This document shows, one piece after another, positions 21,745 to 29,054 of a stretch of 40,373 nt of DNA. Source of the DNA: Candidatus Izemoplasma sp. (GTDB lineage Bacteria; Bacillota_I; Bacilli_A; Izemoplasmatales; Izemoplasmataceae). The stretch lies in assembly GCA_007132465.1 (NCBI GenBank), contig SLOP01000002.1, positions 1-40,373 on the forward strand, read 5' to 3'. A program made the position numbers and the translations under genes. The notes beneath the pieces were generated by a model. That model ran no database searches. It saw only the letters and a list, made by a program, of their open reading frames with translations, and had not been told where the DNA came from. Numbering within the stretch: position 1 is the first letter of the stretch; the number at the start of each line of letters is the position of its first letter.

Positions 21745-23814
21745 ATGAAAAAACTCGTCATCGTTGAATCACCGAGCAAATCAAAAACCATCAAACAATA
21801 CCTTGGTGACGACTACGACGTGCAGTCGTCCAAAGGCCATATCCGCGATCTGTCGATTTCCAATGTCGGCGGGCTTGGTCTTGATATTGAAAACCGATTC
21901 AAACCACGCTACGACATCATTAAGGAAAAAGAAAAAACGGTTCGCGATTTGAGAAAAGCAGCAAAAAGCGCCGACGAAATCTACCTTGCCACCGACCCCG
22001 ATCGCGAAGGAGAAGCCATCAGCTGGCACCTCAAGGAAGTCCTTGATCTGAAGGGGAAACCGACGTTCCGCGTCATCTTTAACGAAGTGACCAAACAAGC
22101 GGTTCAATCGGCATTTGAACATCCCCGTGAGATCGACACACACCTTGTATCCTCACAAGAAACGCGACGCATTTTGGATCGCATCATCGGCTTTAAACTC
22201 AGCAAACTTCTGCAAAACAAAATCCGTTCAAAATCAGCCGGTCGCGTTCAAAGCGCAGCCCTGAAACTCATCGTCGAACGTGAAAAAGAAATTGAAGCTT
22301 TTACCTCCGAAGAATACTGGAAAGTCAAGGCGCTTTTTGACGCGTTCGAAGCCGAACTTTCAAACATCGGCAAAAAACGCGCCAAGCTTCACAACGAAGA
22401 AGAAACCGATGCGTTGCTAAAGACCATCGATAAGACCTTCACCGTGGCATCGATTAAAAAGCGTAGCCGTAACCGCGCTCCTAAGCCACCCTTCACCACA
22501 TCGTCGCTCCAACAAGAATCCTCAAACAAACTGAACTTCAACGGCCAAAAAACCATGATGATTGCCCAAAAACTGTACGAAGGCATCGACCTTGGCGATG
22601 AAACCGTCGGGTTGATTACGTACATGCGAACCGACTCCACACGCCTGTCCGGTGCGTTCATCGCCCCGGCCAAACAAGTAATCCATGAACGCTACGGCGC
22701 TGAGTACGTCGGCGGTTCGCGCATCAAGGCCGTCGCTAAGAACGCTCAAGATGCCCATGAAGCCATTCGACCGACCGACGCTCACATAGACCCTGAATCG
22801 ATTAAAAACCAACTGACTCGTGACGAATATCGGTTGTATAAAATCATCTACTACCGCGCCGTTGCCTCATTGATGAAACCGGCCCAACTAGCCTCAACCA
22901 CCATGAAACTCAGCACCGGTGAGGCGACCTTTAAAGCACGGGCTCAGGCATTGACATTTGACGGGTACCTTAAAGCATACGGCGCCTATGAATCCATCGA
23001 CGCCACCACCCTTCCGGATTTCAAGGAAGGACAAACCATCGAGGCGGCCGCGCTTGAGAAGTCACAGCACTTTACCCAACCACCGGCGCGCTACACCGAG
23101 GCTAAACTCATCAAGACCATGGAAGAACTCGGCATTGGTCGCCCAAGCACGTATTCGCAAACCGTCGTCACCCTTAAAAAACGCAAATACGTGACCATCA
23201 AAGATAAGAAGTTTACGCCCACCGACCAAGGAAGACTGACGATTGAAAAACTCGATCAGTTTTTCGACCGCATCATCAGCGTCGATTACACAGCGAAGAT
23301 GGAGTCGGTGCTCGACGATATCGCCAAAAACGAAGCTGAGCAGACCGACATTGTCAGCGAATTTTATCACACCTTTATTCCGCTTGTCGAAAAGGCCAAT
23401 CAGCACATGGAAAAAGAAGCGCCAAAAACCACCGGCGAAACCTGCCCGAAATGCGGCCGCCCGATGGTCTATCGCGAATCCCGCTATGGCACCTTTGAGG
23501 CATGCAGCGGATTCCCTGAGTGCAAACACATTAAGAACGACGAGACACAGCAAACCGACCTCGAAAAAACCGATATCACATGCCCGTCATGTGGCAAAGG
23601 CCACATCGTCGAACGCATCGCCAAACGCGGCAAGAACAAAGGCAACCGCTTTTACGCCTGCGACACCTTCCCGCGATGCAAGCATATCATGCAAGGACGG
23701 CCGATTGGTGAGGCTTGCCCACAATGCGGGAAACCACTTGTCGAAGACGACGAAGGCAGCGTCCGCTGCGATGATGTGAAAGGCTGCGGCTACCTGCGAG
23801 ATCAAGGAAAGTAA
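21745..23814 (+). CDS. topA: DNA topoisomerase I (type IA)
   Basis: This enzyme relaxes negatively supercoiled DNA through a 5'-phosphotyrosine. The product is 689 residues from ATG 21745. The Toprim domain begins LVIVESPSKSKTI and includes TDPDREGEA. The catalytic tyrosine is in LITYMRTDSTR near residue 292. Three C-terminal zinc-ribbon repeats each start CPxCG (CPKCGRP, CPSCGKG, CPQCGKP), and the third is shorter. GGAGG (21733-21737) is 7 nt before this ATG. The longer in-frame extension to 21709 would start within the promoter. The start context is GGGATG. Confidence 0.96.
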   Translation: MKKLVIVESPSKSKTIKQYLGDDYDVQSSKGHIRDLSISNVGGLGLDIENRFKPRYDIIKEKEKTVRDLRKAAKSADEIYLATDPDREGEAISWHLKEVLDLKGKPTFRVIFNEVTKQAVQSAFEHPREIDTHLVSSQETRRILDRIIGFKLSKLLQNKIRSKSAGRVQSAALKLIVEREKEIEAFTSEEYWKVKALFDAFEAELSNIGKKRAKLHNEEETDALLKTIDKTFTVASIKKRSRNRAPKPPFTTSSLQQESSNKLNFNGQKTMMIAQKLYEGIDLGDETVGLITYMRTDSTRLSGAFIAPAKQVIHERYGAEYVGGSRIKAVAKNAQDAHEAIRPTDAHIDPESIKNQLTRDEYRLYKIIYYRAVASLMKPAQLASTTMKLSTGEATFKARAQALTFDGYLKAYGAYESIDATTLPDFKEGQTIEAAALEKSQHFTQPPARYTEAKLIKTMEELGIGRPSTYSQTVVTLKKRKYVTIKDKKFTPTDQGRLTIEKLDQFFDRIISVDYTAKMESVLDDIAKNEAEQTDIVSEFYHTFIPLVEKANQHMEKEAPKTTGETCPKCGRPMVYRESRYGTFEACSGFPECKHIKNDETQQTDLEKTDITCPSCGKGHIVERIAKRGKNKGNRFYACDTFPRCKHIMQGRPIGEACPQCGKPLVEDDEGSVRCDDVKGCGYLRDQGK

Positions 23815-23859
23815 CTGACAGGAATATTTTGCAACTAAAGTAAACATCTGTTTCAGGGG

Positions 23860-23888
23860 TTGACAGGTTTAGGTCTCTGTGATACCAT
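23860..23888 (+). promoter_or_regulatory. Promoter of a candidate small RNA
   Basis: Perfect TTGACA (23860-23865), a 17-nt spacer and TACCAT (23883-23888, 4 of 6 matches). It lies about 45 nt after the topA stop. Transcription would start near 23895. Confidence 0.55.
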
Positions 23889-23894
23889 AAAGTT

Positions 23895-23990
23895 GCCATC
23901 GAGAGATGGTGTAACATCCCTTACATAGCATGGTGAATATTCGTATTCACACATCCCCTTCCTTAATCCGCCGCAAGGCGGATTTTCCCT
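23895..23990 (+). ncRNA. Candidate small regulatory RNA between topA and ftsY
   Basis: About 96 nt lie between a promoter and an intrinsic terminator. Four hairpins follow in tandem: CCATC-GAGA-GATGG (23896-23909), TGTAA-CATCCC-TTACA (23910-23925), GTGAATA-TTCG-TATTCAC (23933-23950, a UUCG tetraloop) and the terminator AATCCGCC-GCAA-GGCGGATT. The motif CATCCC(C)TT occurs twice, in the second loop (23915-23922) and in the single-stranded stretch at 23952-23960. Repeated unpaired C-rich motifs are the seeds of RsaE/RoxS-type small RNAs of Bacillota, which pair with ribosome binding sites. No protein frame with a ribosome binding site is present, and the conserved SRP RNA loop is absent. Confidence 0.5.
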
Positions 23991-23995
23991 TTTCA
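23965..23995 (+). terminator. Intrinsic terminator of the small RNA (or of topA)
   Basis: An 8-bp stem AATCCGCC/GGCGGATT with a GCAA tetraloop (23965-23984) is followed by TTCCCTTTT. It is the only terminator between topA and the ftsY promoter, so it may also end the topA transcript. Confidence 0.8.
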
Positions 23996-24007
23996 TGGGG
24001 ATTTTCT

Positions 24008-24036
24008 TTTTGTCTCGCTGCGTGCTATGGTATAAT
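24008..24036 (+). promoter_or_regulatory. Promoter of ftsY-ylxM-ffh
   Basis: TGGTATAAT (24028-24036) is an extended -10. The -35 region TTTTGT (24008-24013) is weak. Transcription should start near 24043. Confidence 0.65.
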
Positions 24037-24064
24037 ACAATGTGACCTGATGGGGGGTGATGAC

Positions 24065-25033
24065 GTGGGATTTATTCAAAAATTGTTTCAATCGAAAAAA
24101 GCGAAACAGCGTGCCCAAAAGTATCGAATCGGCATGGAGAAAACGCGTGAACGCGTTTTTGGACGTCTTGATGAGTTGCTTGCCGCTGGCGCGCCCATCG
24201 ATGAGCCGCTCTTTGAGGAAATCGAAGAAATCTTTATCGCCGCCGACATGGGCGTTGATGTCGTTTTATCGCTTGTCGAGCACTTACGAAACACGGTCGC
24301 GCTTAAACGCATTCGTGATGCCGCTAGCCTCAGGGAAGAGATTGTTGAAGCGATGTTTGAACGCTACGTACAAGGCGACATTGTCGACACGAACCTCGAC
24401 GTCGATCATCCGTTGTCGGTGTTGCTGTTTGTGGGCGTCAACGGCGTCGGCAAAACCACAACCATCGCTAAGGTCGCGCATCTTTTGCAGGCGCAAGGGA
24501 AGCGCGTAATGATGGTGGCGGGCGACACGTTTCGAGCTGGCGCGATCAATCAACTCCGTGTTTGGAGCGAACGCGTGGGGTGTGATTTCTTTGACAAACC
24601 CCAAGGCATTGACCCTTCGAGCGTGATGTTCGATGCCATACAAAAAGCGAAAGCGACCGACGTCGATGTCCTGCTTTGTGACACAGCCGGTCGACTACAA
24701 AACAAAACCAACTTGATGAAAGAACTTGAGAAGATTCATCGCGTCATCGGACGAGAAATCCCTGACGCTCCTCATGAAACGTTGTTGGTGTTGGACGCCA
24801 CAACGGGCCAAAACGGCATGAGCCAGGCGAAAGTGTTTAACGAAGTCACACGCTTAAGCGGCGTGGTGTTAACCAAACTCGACGGCACTGCCAAAGGCGG
24901 CATTGCCTTGGCCATCAAGGAGACGCTCAACATTCCAATTAAACTCATCGGGCTTGGCGAGAAACTCGATGACCTCGATTACTTCGATATCGAGGAATAC
25001 ATCTACGGCATGTTTTCGGATTTAGTCACATGA
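24065..25033 (+). CDS. ftsY: Signal recognition particle receptor FtsY
   Basis: This membrane-associated GTPase docks SRP-ribosome complexes at the translocon. The NG domain occupies nearly the whole 322 residues: GVNGVGKT (124-131), DTAGRLQNKTN and TKLDGTAKGG. The long acidic A domain of some bacteria is missing, as is common in Gram-positives. The frame stays open to 23930, but that stretch contains the terminator and promoter. GTG 24065 after GGGGGGTGA gives MGFIQKLFQ. ATG 24049 is a possible but nearly leaderless alternative. It shares an ATGA overlap with ylxM. Confidence 0.93.
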   Translation: MGFIQKLFQSKKAKQRAQKYRIGMEKTRERVFGRLDELLAAGAPIDEPLFEEIEEIFIAADMGVDVVLSLVEHLRNTVALKRIRDAASLREEIVEAMFERYVQGDIVDTNLDVDHPLSVLLFVGVNGVGKTTTIAKVAHLLQAQGKRVMMVAGDTFRAGAINQLRVWSERVGCDFFDKPQGIDPSSVMFDAIQKAKATDVDVLLCDTAGRLQNKTNLMKELEKIHRVIGREIPDAPHETLLVLDATTGQNGMSQAKVFNEVTRLSGVVLTKLDGTAKGGIALAIKETLNIPIKLIGLGEKLDDLDYFDIEEYIYGMFSDLVT

Positions 25034-25353
25034 ACGAACTGAAAAAGAAGCTGGACGTCGACCGATTGTTCGGTCACTACGACGCGCTGCTGACCAAAAA
25101 ACAACGCGACCTCGTCATCGCCTACTATCACGACGACCTTAGCCTTGGTGAGATTGCCGAGCGCGACGGTGTCAGCCGCAACGCGGTGTTCGATCAACTG
25201 AAAAAAACGGTGCGAAAGCTGGAAGGTTATGAAGCTAAACTGCACCTTGCCACGCGCGAAGAAAAACGAAACGAAATCATCAAAGCCATGGACAAGGCAA
25301 CCGACGACAAACGGGTTAAAGCCTTGCTTGAAGCACTGAAGAGGGTGGAATAA
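25030..25353 (+). CDS. ylxM: YlxM family SRP-associated DNA-binding-like protein
   Basis: The product is 107 residues, mostly helical, with a helix-turn-helix resembling sigma-factor region 4 (DLSLGEIAERDGVSRNAVFDQLKKT). YlxM proteins are encoded next to ffh in Gram-positives and are linked to SRP function; in streptococci YlxM binds SRP parts. It overlaps ftsY by 4 nt (ATGA) and ends directly at the ffh ATG, so the three are translated from one mRNA. It lacks an obvious ribosome binding site of its own, which suggests coupling. Confidence 0.9.
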   Translation: MNELKKKLDVDRLFGHYDALLTKKQRDLVIAYYHDDLSLGEIAERDGVSRNAVFDQLKKTVRKLEGYEAKLHLATREEKRNEIIKAMDKATDDKRVKALLEALKRVE

Positions 25354-26760
25354 ATGGCGTTCGACCAATTGTCAGACCGCTTACAAATGGCCCTACGGCG
25401 CATGACCGGAAAGGCACGATTGACAGAAAAAGACATTGAAGAAATGATGCGTGAGGTACGCCTTAGTTTGCTTGAGGCAGACGTGAACTTCAAAGTGGTC
25501 AAAAGTTTTACCAAGGAAGTCAAGGAGAAAGCGCTTGACGAAAAAATCATCAAAGGCCTCAATCCCGGCCAACAAGTGATCAAAATCGTTCATGACGAAC
25601 TGAAAAACTTGCTTGGTGGCGACACCGCCGAATACGCCGTAAAAAGCGACGCGTTGACGACGGTGATGCTCACCGGTCTGCAAGGCTCAGGGAAAACGAC
25701 GACGGCGGGGAAACTCGCCCTTTACATGCGTAAGAAGCATGCGGTGAAGCCACTGCTTGTGGCGCTTGACGTGTATCGTCCCGCTGCGATTGAGCAACTG
25801 GTTACACTCGGCCAGCAACTCGACATCCCCGTGTTCGAACAAGGCATCGATGCCAAACCTGAACTGATTGCCAAAGCGGCCATTGCTTACGCCAAAGCAC
25901 ACGGGCACACGTTCGTGATTTTTGACACCGCGGGTCGTTTGCACATCGATGAGGCAATGATGGACGAGTTGACACGCATAAAAAACACCGTGAATCCCGA
26001 CGAAATTTTCCTCGTGCTCGATGCGATGACCGGACAAGACGCGGTCAGCGTGGCCGACCATTTCCACGGCTCGCTTAGTGTCACCGGCAGCATTATCACA
26101 AAACTTGATGGCGATACACGCGGCGGCGCGGCGCTCTCACTCAGGCACGTCACCGGCGTTCCAATCAAGTTCATGGGCCTGGGCGAAAAACTCGATGCGC
26201 TTGAGGTATTTCATCCCGAACGCATGGCGGGTCGCATCCTCGGCATGGGCGACATGATGACCCTGATTGACAAGGTCACCGACAACGTCGATGAAGACGA
26301 CATGATGACCCTGATGGAAAAGATGTCGTCGGGGAAGTTCAACTACAACGACTTCTTAAAACAACTTAAGATGATCAAACGCATGGGCTCGCTCGGGGGC
26401 TTGATGAAACTCATTCCCGGCATGAACAAGGTGACGAAAAATGCCACCATTGACGACAAGCAAATCGTTTATGTTGAAGCGATGATCCAGTCGATGACCA
26501 CGCATGAACGCAAAGACCCAGCCTTGGTAAAACGCAGTTCTTCACGCCGTCGTCGCATCGCACAGGGCAGCGGCCGGCGTGTCGCTGAGGTCAACCGACT
26601 GATCGACAACCTCGACCAACAAGTTCAAACGTTTAAACGCATGTCGACCATGGATCCAAGCCAAATTGATCCCAAAAATCCAATGAAAAACATTCCGGCG
26701 CAAGCGCCGAATAAACGCAAAAAAGGCAAAGGTAAAAACCGCGGAGGCTTTCGCTTTTAG
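25354..26760 (+). CDS. ffh: Signal recognition particle protein Ffh
   Basis: Ffh binds SRP RNA and signal sequences and targets nascent membrane proteins. The product is 468 residues. The NG domain has GLQGSGKT (108-115), DTAGRLHIDE and TKLDGDTRGG. The methionine-rich M domain includes MIKRMGSLGGLMKLIPGM and the RNA-binding region RSSSRRRRIAQGSG, and ends in a basic tail. It starts at the base after the ylxM stop. The SRP RNA gene itself was not found in the window. Confidence 0.97.
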   Translation: MAFDQLSDRLQMALRRMTGKARLTEKDIEEMMREVRLSLLEADVNFKVVKSFTKEVKEKALDEKIIKGLNPGQQVIKIVHDELKNLLGGDTAEYAVKSDALTTVMLTGLQGSGKTTTAGKLALYMRKKHAVKPLLVALDVYRPAAIEQLVTLGQQLDIPVFEQGIDAKPELIAKAAIAYAKAHGHTFVIFDTAGRLHIDEAMMDELTRIKNTVNPDEIFLVLDAMTGQDAVSVADHFHGSLSVTGSIITKLDGDTRGGAALSLRHVTGVPIKFMGLGEKLDALEVFHPERMAGRILGMGDMMTLIDKVTDNVDEDDMMTLMEKMSSGKFNYNDFLKQLKMIKRMGSLGGLMKLIPGMNKVTKNATIDDKQIVYVEAMIQSMTTHERKDPALVKRSSSRRRRIAQGSGRRVAEVNRLIDNLDQQVQTFKRMSTMDPSQIDPKNPMKNIPAQAPNKRKKGKGKNRGGFRF

Positions 26761-26781
26761 CTGAGAAGGAGGACATTCACC

Positions 26782-27045
26782 ATGGGCTTTATCATTTTTG
26801 TTGTGGCAGGATTCATCTTGATTGCGGTCATCTCTGGCGCGGCCGATGCACAAAAACAACGCCAGCGCCAGCATCACCGAACCAACCCACACGAGCGACA
26901 CACGCCTCGTGACACCGACGTCACTGAGACGTCATCAAAAAAAACCTCATCCGACAAGGCGTCAGATGAGGACGATTTCATGAAAGCATACGACGATCTT
27001 TTTGATGACGATGATGAAGACGATCCCTTTGAAAAGTATCGTTAA
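26782..27045 (+). CDS. Small single-pass membrane protein with acidic tail, unknown function
   Basis: I do not recognise this 87-residue protein. Residues 2-19 form one hydrophobic helix (FIIFVVAGFILIAVISG). A polar stretch rich in Gln, His and Arg follows, then Ser/Thr/Lys, then a very acidic end with DDLFDDDDEDDPFEKYR. AGAAGGAGGA stands before the ATG, a strong site, so it is probably translated. It follows ffh after 21 nt and ends in a terminator, so it is the last gene of the SRP operon. The linkage to Ffh and FtsY suggests a membrane role but proves nothing. Confidence 0.7.
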   Translation: MGFIIFVVAGFILIAVISGAADAQKQRQRQHHRTNPHERHTPRDTDVTETSSKKTSSDKASDEDDFMKAYDDLFDDDDEDDPFEKYR

Positions 27046-27071
27046 TGGCTCCTTCTGGAGCTATTTTTTTT
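27045..27071 (+). terminator. Intrinsic terminator of the ftsY-ffh operon
   Basis: ATGGCTCC (27045-27052) pairs with GGAGCTAT (27057-27064) with one G-T pair, followed by seven T. The convergent HAD gene ends inside its 3' arm (stop at 27063-27061). Confidence 0.88.
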
Positions 27072-27879
27072 GTTCAAACCGATGCCGCAAAAAGCGTTCG
27101 ATGGCGTGTTGGCGGTTGGTGTAGGGGCTGATCACATCGGCGACCTCAAACAAACCTTCATGCGCGTTTTTCATCGCGACCCCTAACCCCGCCCAACGAA
27201 GCATTTCAATGTCGTTGTGACCATCGCCAAAGGCGATGACTTCATCTTGCGTGTGGCCGAGCACCTCGGCGACGTAAGCGAGCGCCTTACCTTTGTTTGT
27301 CTTGGGGGTGTATAACTCAATGATGAAACGGTATTCGTCGCCCCAATTACGGACGAGAATGTCGTTTTTATAATGCTTTTTGACGTAGGCCTCAATGTGC
27401 TGACCTTGATGCTTATGGGCAACGACGATAAAACCATGAGGGTCTGAGGGGAGCGTTTCATCGAAAGGCCCGACGTGAAGTTTTGCGCCGTTAAAATAAT
27501 GCAAGAGGCCCATGATGTCTTCGCGCTTCTCAAGCAAGTAGATGTCGTCCTTAATTTCACAAAAAGCGTTGTCGATAAACGCGCGGTTGGCCTCGAAAAT
27601 AGCTAAAATCATGTCGCGGTTCACGTAATGACCAACCTCTTCAAAATCGGGATTGTTGCGCCAGGAGATAAGGCCGCCGTTGTAATTGATCATCGGTGTG
27701 TCCAAATCGAGCATTCGATAAAAAGGCTCGCTGCTTCGGTAGGGGCGTCCCGTCGCAATCACCAGCGTGTGTCCTTGGTTTTTAAGGGCTTTCAGGTAAT
27801 CGACCGTCCGCGGCAACAAGGTATCCCAATCGTATAACAGCGTGCCGTCGAGGTCGAGCGCAATCAAGTGTTTTTTCAT
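27061..27879 (-). CDS. HAD-superfamily phosphatase, Cof type (class IIB)
   Basis: This is a cytoplasmic phosphatase of about 272 residues, substrate unknown. Motif I is ALDLDGTLL with nucleophile Asp9 and acid Asp11. Motif II is IATGRPY, motif III contains the Lys of NKGKAL, and motif IV is FGDGHNDIEML. The class IIB cap lies between motifs II and III. Cof-type enzymes act on sugar phosphates, FMN or similar small molecules. ATG 27879 is chosen over the long upstream extension because the family begins at this Met and a promoter lies beyond it. GGTGA is a modest ribosome binding site. Confidence 0.88.
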   Translation of the reverse strand: MKKHLIALDLDGTLLYDWDTLLPRTVDYLKALKNQGHTLVIATGRPYRSSEPFYRMLDLDTPMINYNGGLISWRNNPDFEEVGHYVNRDMILAIFEANRAFIDNAFCEIKDDIYLLEKREDIMGLLHYFNGAKLHVGPFDETLPSDPHGFIVVAHKHQGQHIEAYVKKHYKNDILVRNWGDEYRFIIELYTPKTNKGKALAYVAEVLGHTQDEVIAFGDGHNDIEMLRWAGLGVAMKNAHEGLFEVADVISPYTNRQHAIERFLRHRFEQKK

Positions 27880-27897
27880 TGAATAATCACCGAGGGT

Positions 27898-27926
27898 ATT
27901 ATCGCACAAACGACGAATTTTGGCAA
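27898..27926 (-). promoter_or_regulatory. Promoter of the HAD phosphatase gene
   Basis: On the minus strand TTGCCA (27926-27921), a 17-nt spacer and GATAAT (27903-27898). The -35 box overlaps the palindrome at 27922-27939. Confidence 0.65.
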
Positions 27927-27939
27927 ACAATTGTTTGCC
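27922..27939. repeat. Perfect 18-bp palindrome between divergent promoters (candidate operator)
   Basis: GGCAAACAATTGTTTGCC is a perfect palindrome with no spacer. It covers the -35 of the minus-strand promoter and lies about 25 bp from the -10 of the divergent plus-strand promoter. This placement is typical for a dimeric repressor site controlling both genes. The regulator is unknown. Confidence 0.6.
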
Positions 27940-27963
27940 CTTGCGGGTTTTCTCGGGGTCTTG

Positions 27964-27972
27964 TGATATAAT
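27964..27972 (+). promoter_or_regulatory. Extended -10 promoter of the membrane protein/thioredoxin/ftsK run
   Basis: TGATATAAT (27964-27972) is a full extended -10 with no good -35 at the right spacing. It diverges from the phosphatase promoter. Confidence 0.62.
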
Positions 27973-28000
27973 AAGAGAAGCAGGGAAAGGAGTGAACGGG

Positions 28001-28732
28001 ATGGAATATTTCACCACATTAATCACGTTTTTGCTCGGGTTGTTGTCCGGGTTCATTCTGTTTGCCCTCGTTTATGTCTATTTCGTCATTCGCGGTCGCG
28101 GCATTGATAAGGCGTGGCGAGAGCGTCATGCGACCGATATAGGGGACGAGGAACTCAAAGGCATCGTCACCGCGAAACAAGCTACCTACAAACGCCTGCG
28201 GAAAAAAGGTCAAAGCCCGACCCGCTTGGTGCTTGATCTTTCAATTGAAATGGTGGATGAAATTGCGCGCGCTTACTTCCCTAAATCAAAATACCCAACG
28301 CTCGAACTCAGCGTTGATGAAATGTTGTTACTGAATCACTACATCGCCAAACGCATCGAAAAAATTCTCGACCAGCCGGTGCTGCGAAATACCCGCAACC
28401 TTCGGGTGACAAAAATTGTGCGAATGTATGAAACACAACGGGCCATTTCCCAAGCGAAAATCGTGAAAGCGGCGCGCAGTAAAGCGGTGAAAAAAACCAT
28501 TAAATACACCATGGGTGCGATCAACTACATGAACCCGGCTTACTGGTTTCGCAAACTCGTCATCAACAAGAGCGTTGACCTTGTGACCACGCACATCGCC
28601 TTGATGGCGCTTGCCATCGTCGGCGAGGAAACCATCAAGGTGTACTCGAAAAAACTCTTCGACAAAGACGTTGAACTCGACTTGGTCGACAAAGAACTCA
28701 GAGCGCTCGAGGCCGACGATGATGACGATTAA
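28001..28732 (+). CDS. Membrane-anchored protein of unknown function
   Basis: I do not recognise this 243-residue protein. Residues about 5-31 form one strong transmembrane helix. The rest is charged and mostly helical, with a moderately hydrophobic stretch near 190-206 (LVTTHIALMALAIVGEE) and an acidic DDDDD end. A basic middle (KAARSKAVKKTIKY) could contact nucleic acid or membrane. AAAGGAGTG lies upstream of ATG 28001, whose context is GGGATG. It begins a run of tightly packed genes, overlapping the thioredoxin-like gene by about 14 nt. Confidence 0.75.
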   Translation: MEYFTTLITFLLGLLSGFILFALVYVYFVIRGRGIDKAWRERHATDIGDEELKGIVTAKQATYKRLRKKGQSPTRLVLDLSIEMVDEIARAYFPKSKYPTLELSVDEMLLLNHYIAKRIEKILDQPVLRNTRNLRVTKIVRMYETQRAISQAKIVKAARSKAVKKTIKYTMGAINYMNPAYWFRKLVINKSVDLVTTHIALMALAIVGEETIKVYSKKLFDKDVELDLVDKELRALEADDDDD

Positions 28733-29054
28733 CACAGTTGATGATTACGAAACGATGCTTTGCCAGCGCGGACGCAAGTTCGTGTATGTCAAAAGTGATT
28801 GGTGCGCGGATTGTGCTTACGCCGATGTGTTTTGGCCCTACATCGAGACACTGTATCCTCACACCGCTTGTCACGTGATTAACCGTGACACATTGCCAGA
28901 ACTGACCACACGGTTACGAGTCACCGGGGTTCCGAGCTACCTCGTCTATGAAGACGATCACGAAGTGGCTCGGTACGTCGATACACAACGCAAAACCTTC
29001 GAACAAGTCAAGGCGTTTCTAGACGCCGCCATCGCCAAAGGAAGTGACCGCTGA
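28719..29054 (+). CDS. Thioredoxin-like protein
   Basis: This 111-residue thioredoxin fold has redox motif WCADC (Cys29, Cys32) and the cis-proline region GVPSYLVY. There is no signal peptide, so it is cytoplasmic. The WCxDC form differs from the classical WCGPC, so its redox potential and partners are probably different from thioredoxin 1. The start overlaps the upstream gene, and its stop overlaps the next start (TGATG), so translation is likely coupled. ATG 28719 and ATG 28722 are equally possible. Confidence 0.85.
   Translation: MMTINTVDDYETMLCQRGRKFVYVKSDWCADCAYADVFWPYIETLYPHTACHVINRDTLPELTTRLRVTGVPSYLVYEDDHEVARYVDTQRKTFEQVKAFLDAAIAKGSDR

Noticed and set aside
23895-23990. The candidate RNA as the SRP (4.5S) RNA, given ftsY and ffh next door
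   Set aside because: The universally conserved apical loop of SRP RNA (GGAAG with the opposing AGCAG-like strand) is not present on either strand here.
23930-24064. A longer FtsY starting at 23930
   Set aside because: The extension contains the terminator and the ftsY promoter and its translation is unlike an FtsY N terminus. A start at 24065 has a ribosome binding site.
27880-28056. A longer HAD phosphatase starting at 28056
   Set aside because: The extra 59 residues cover both divergent promoters and the palindrome. The family begins at the Met at 27879.
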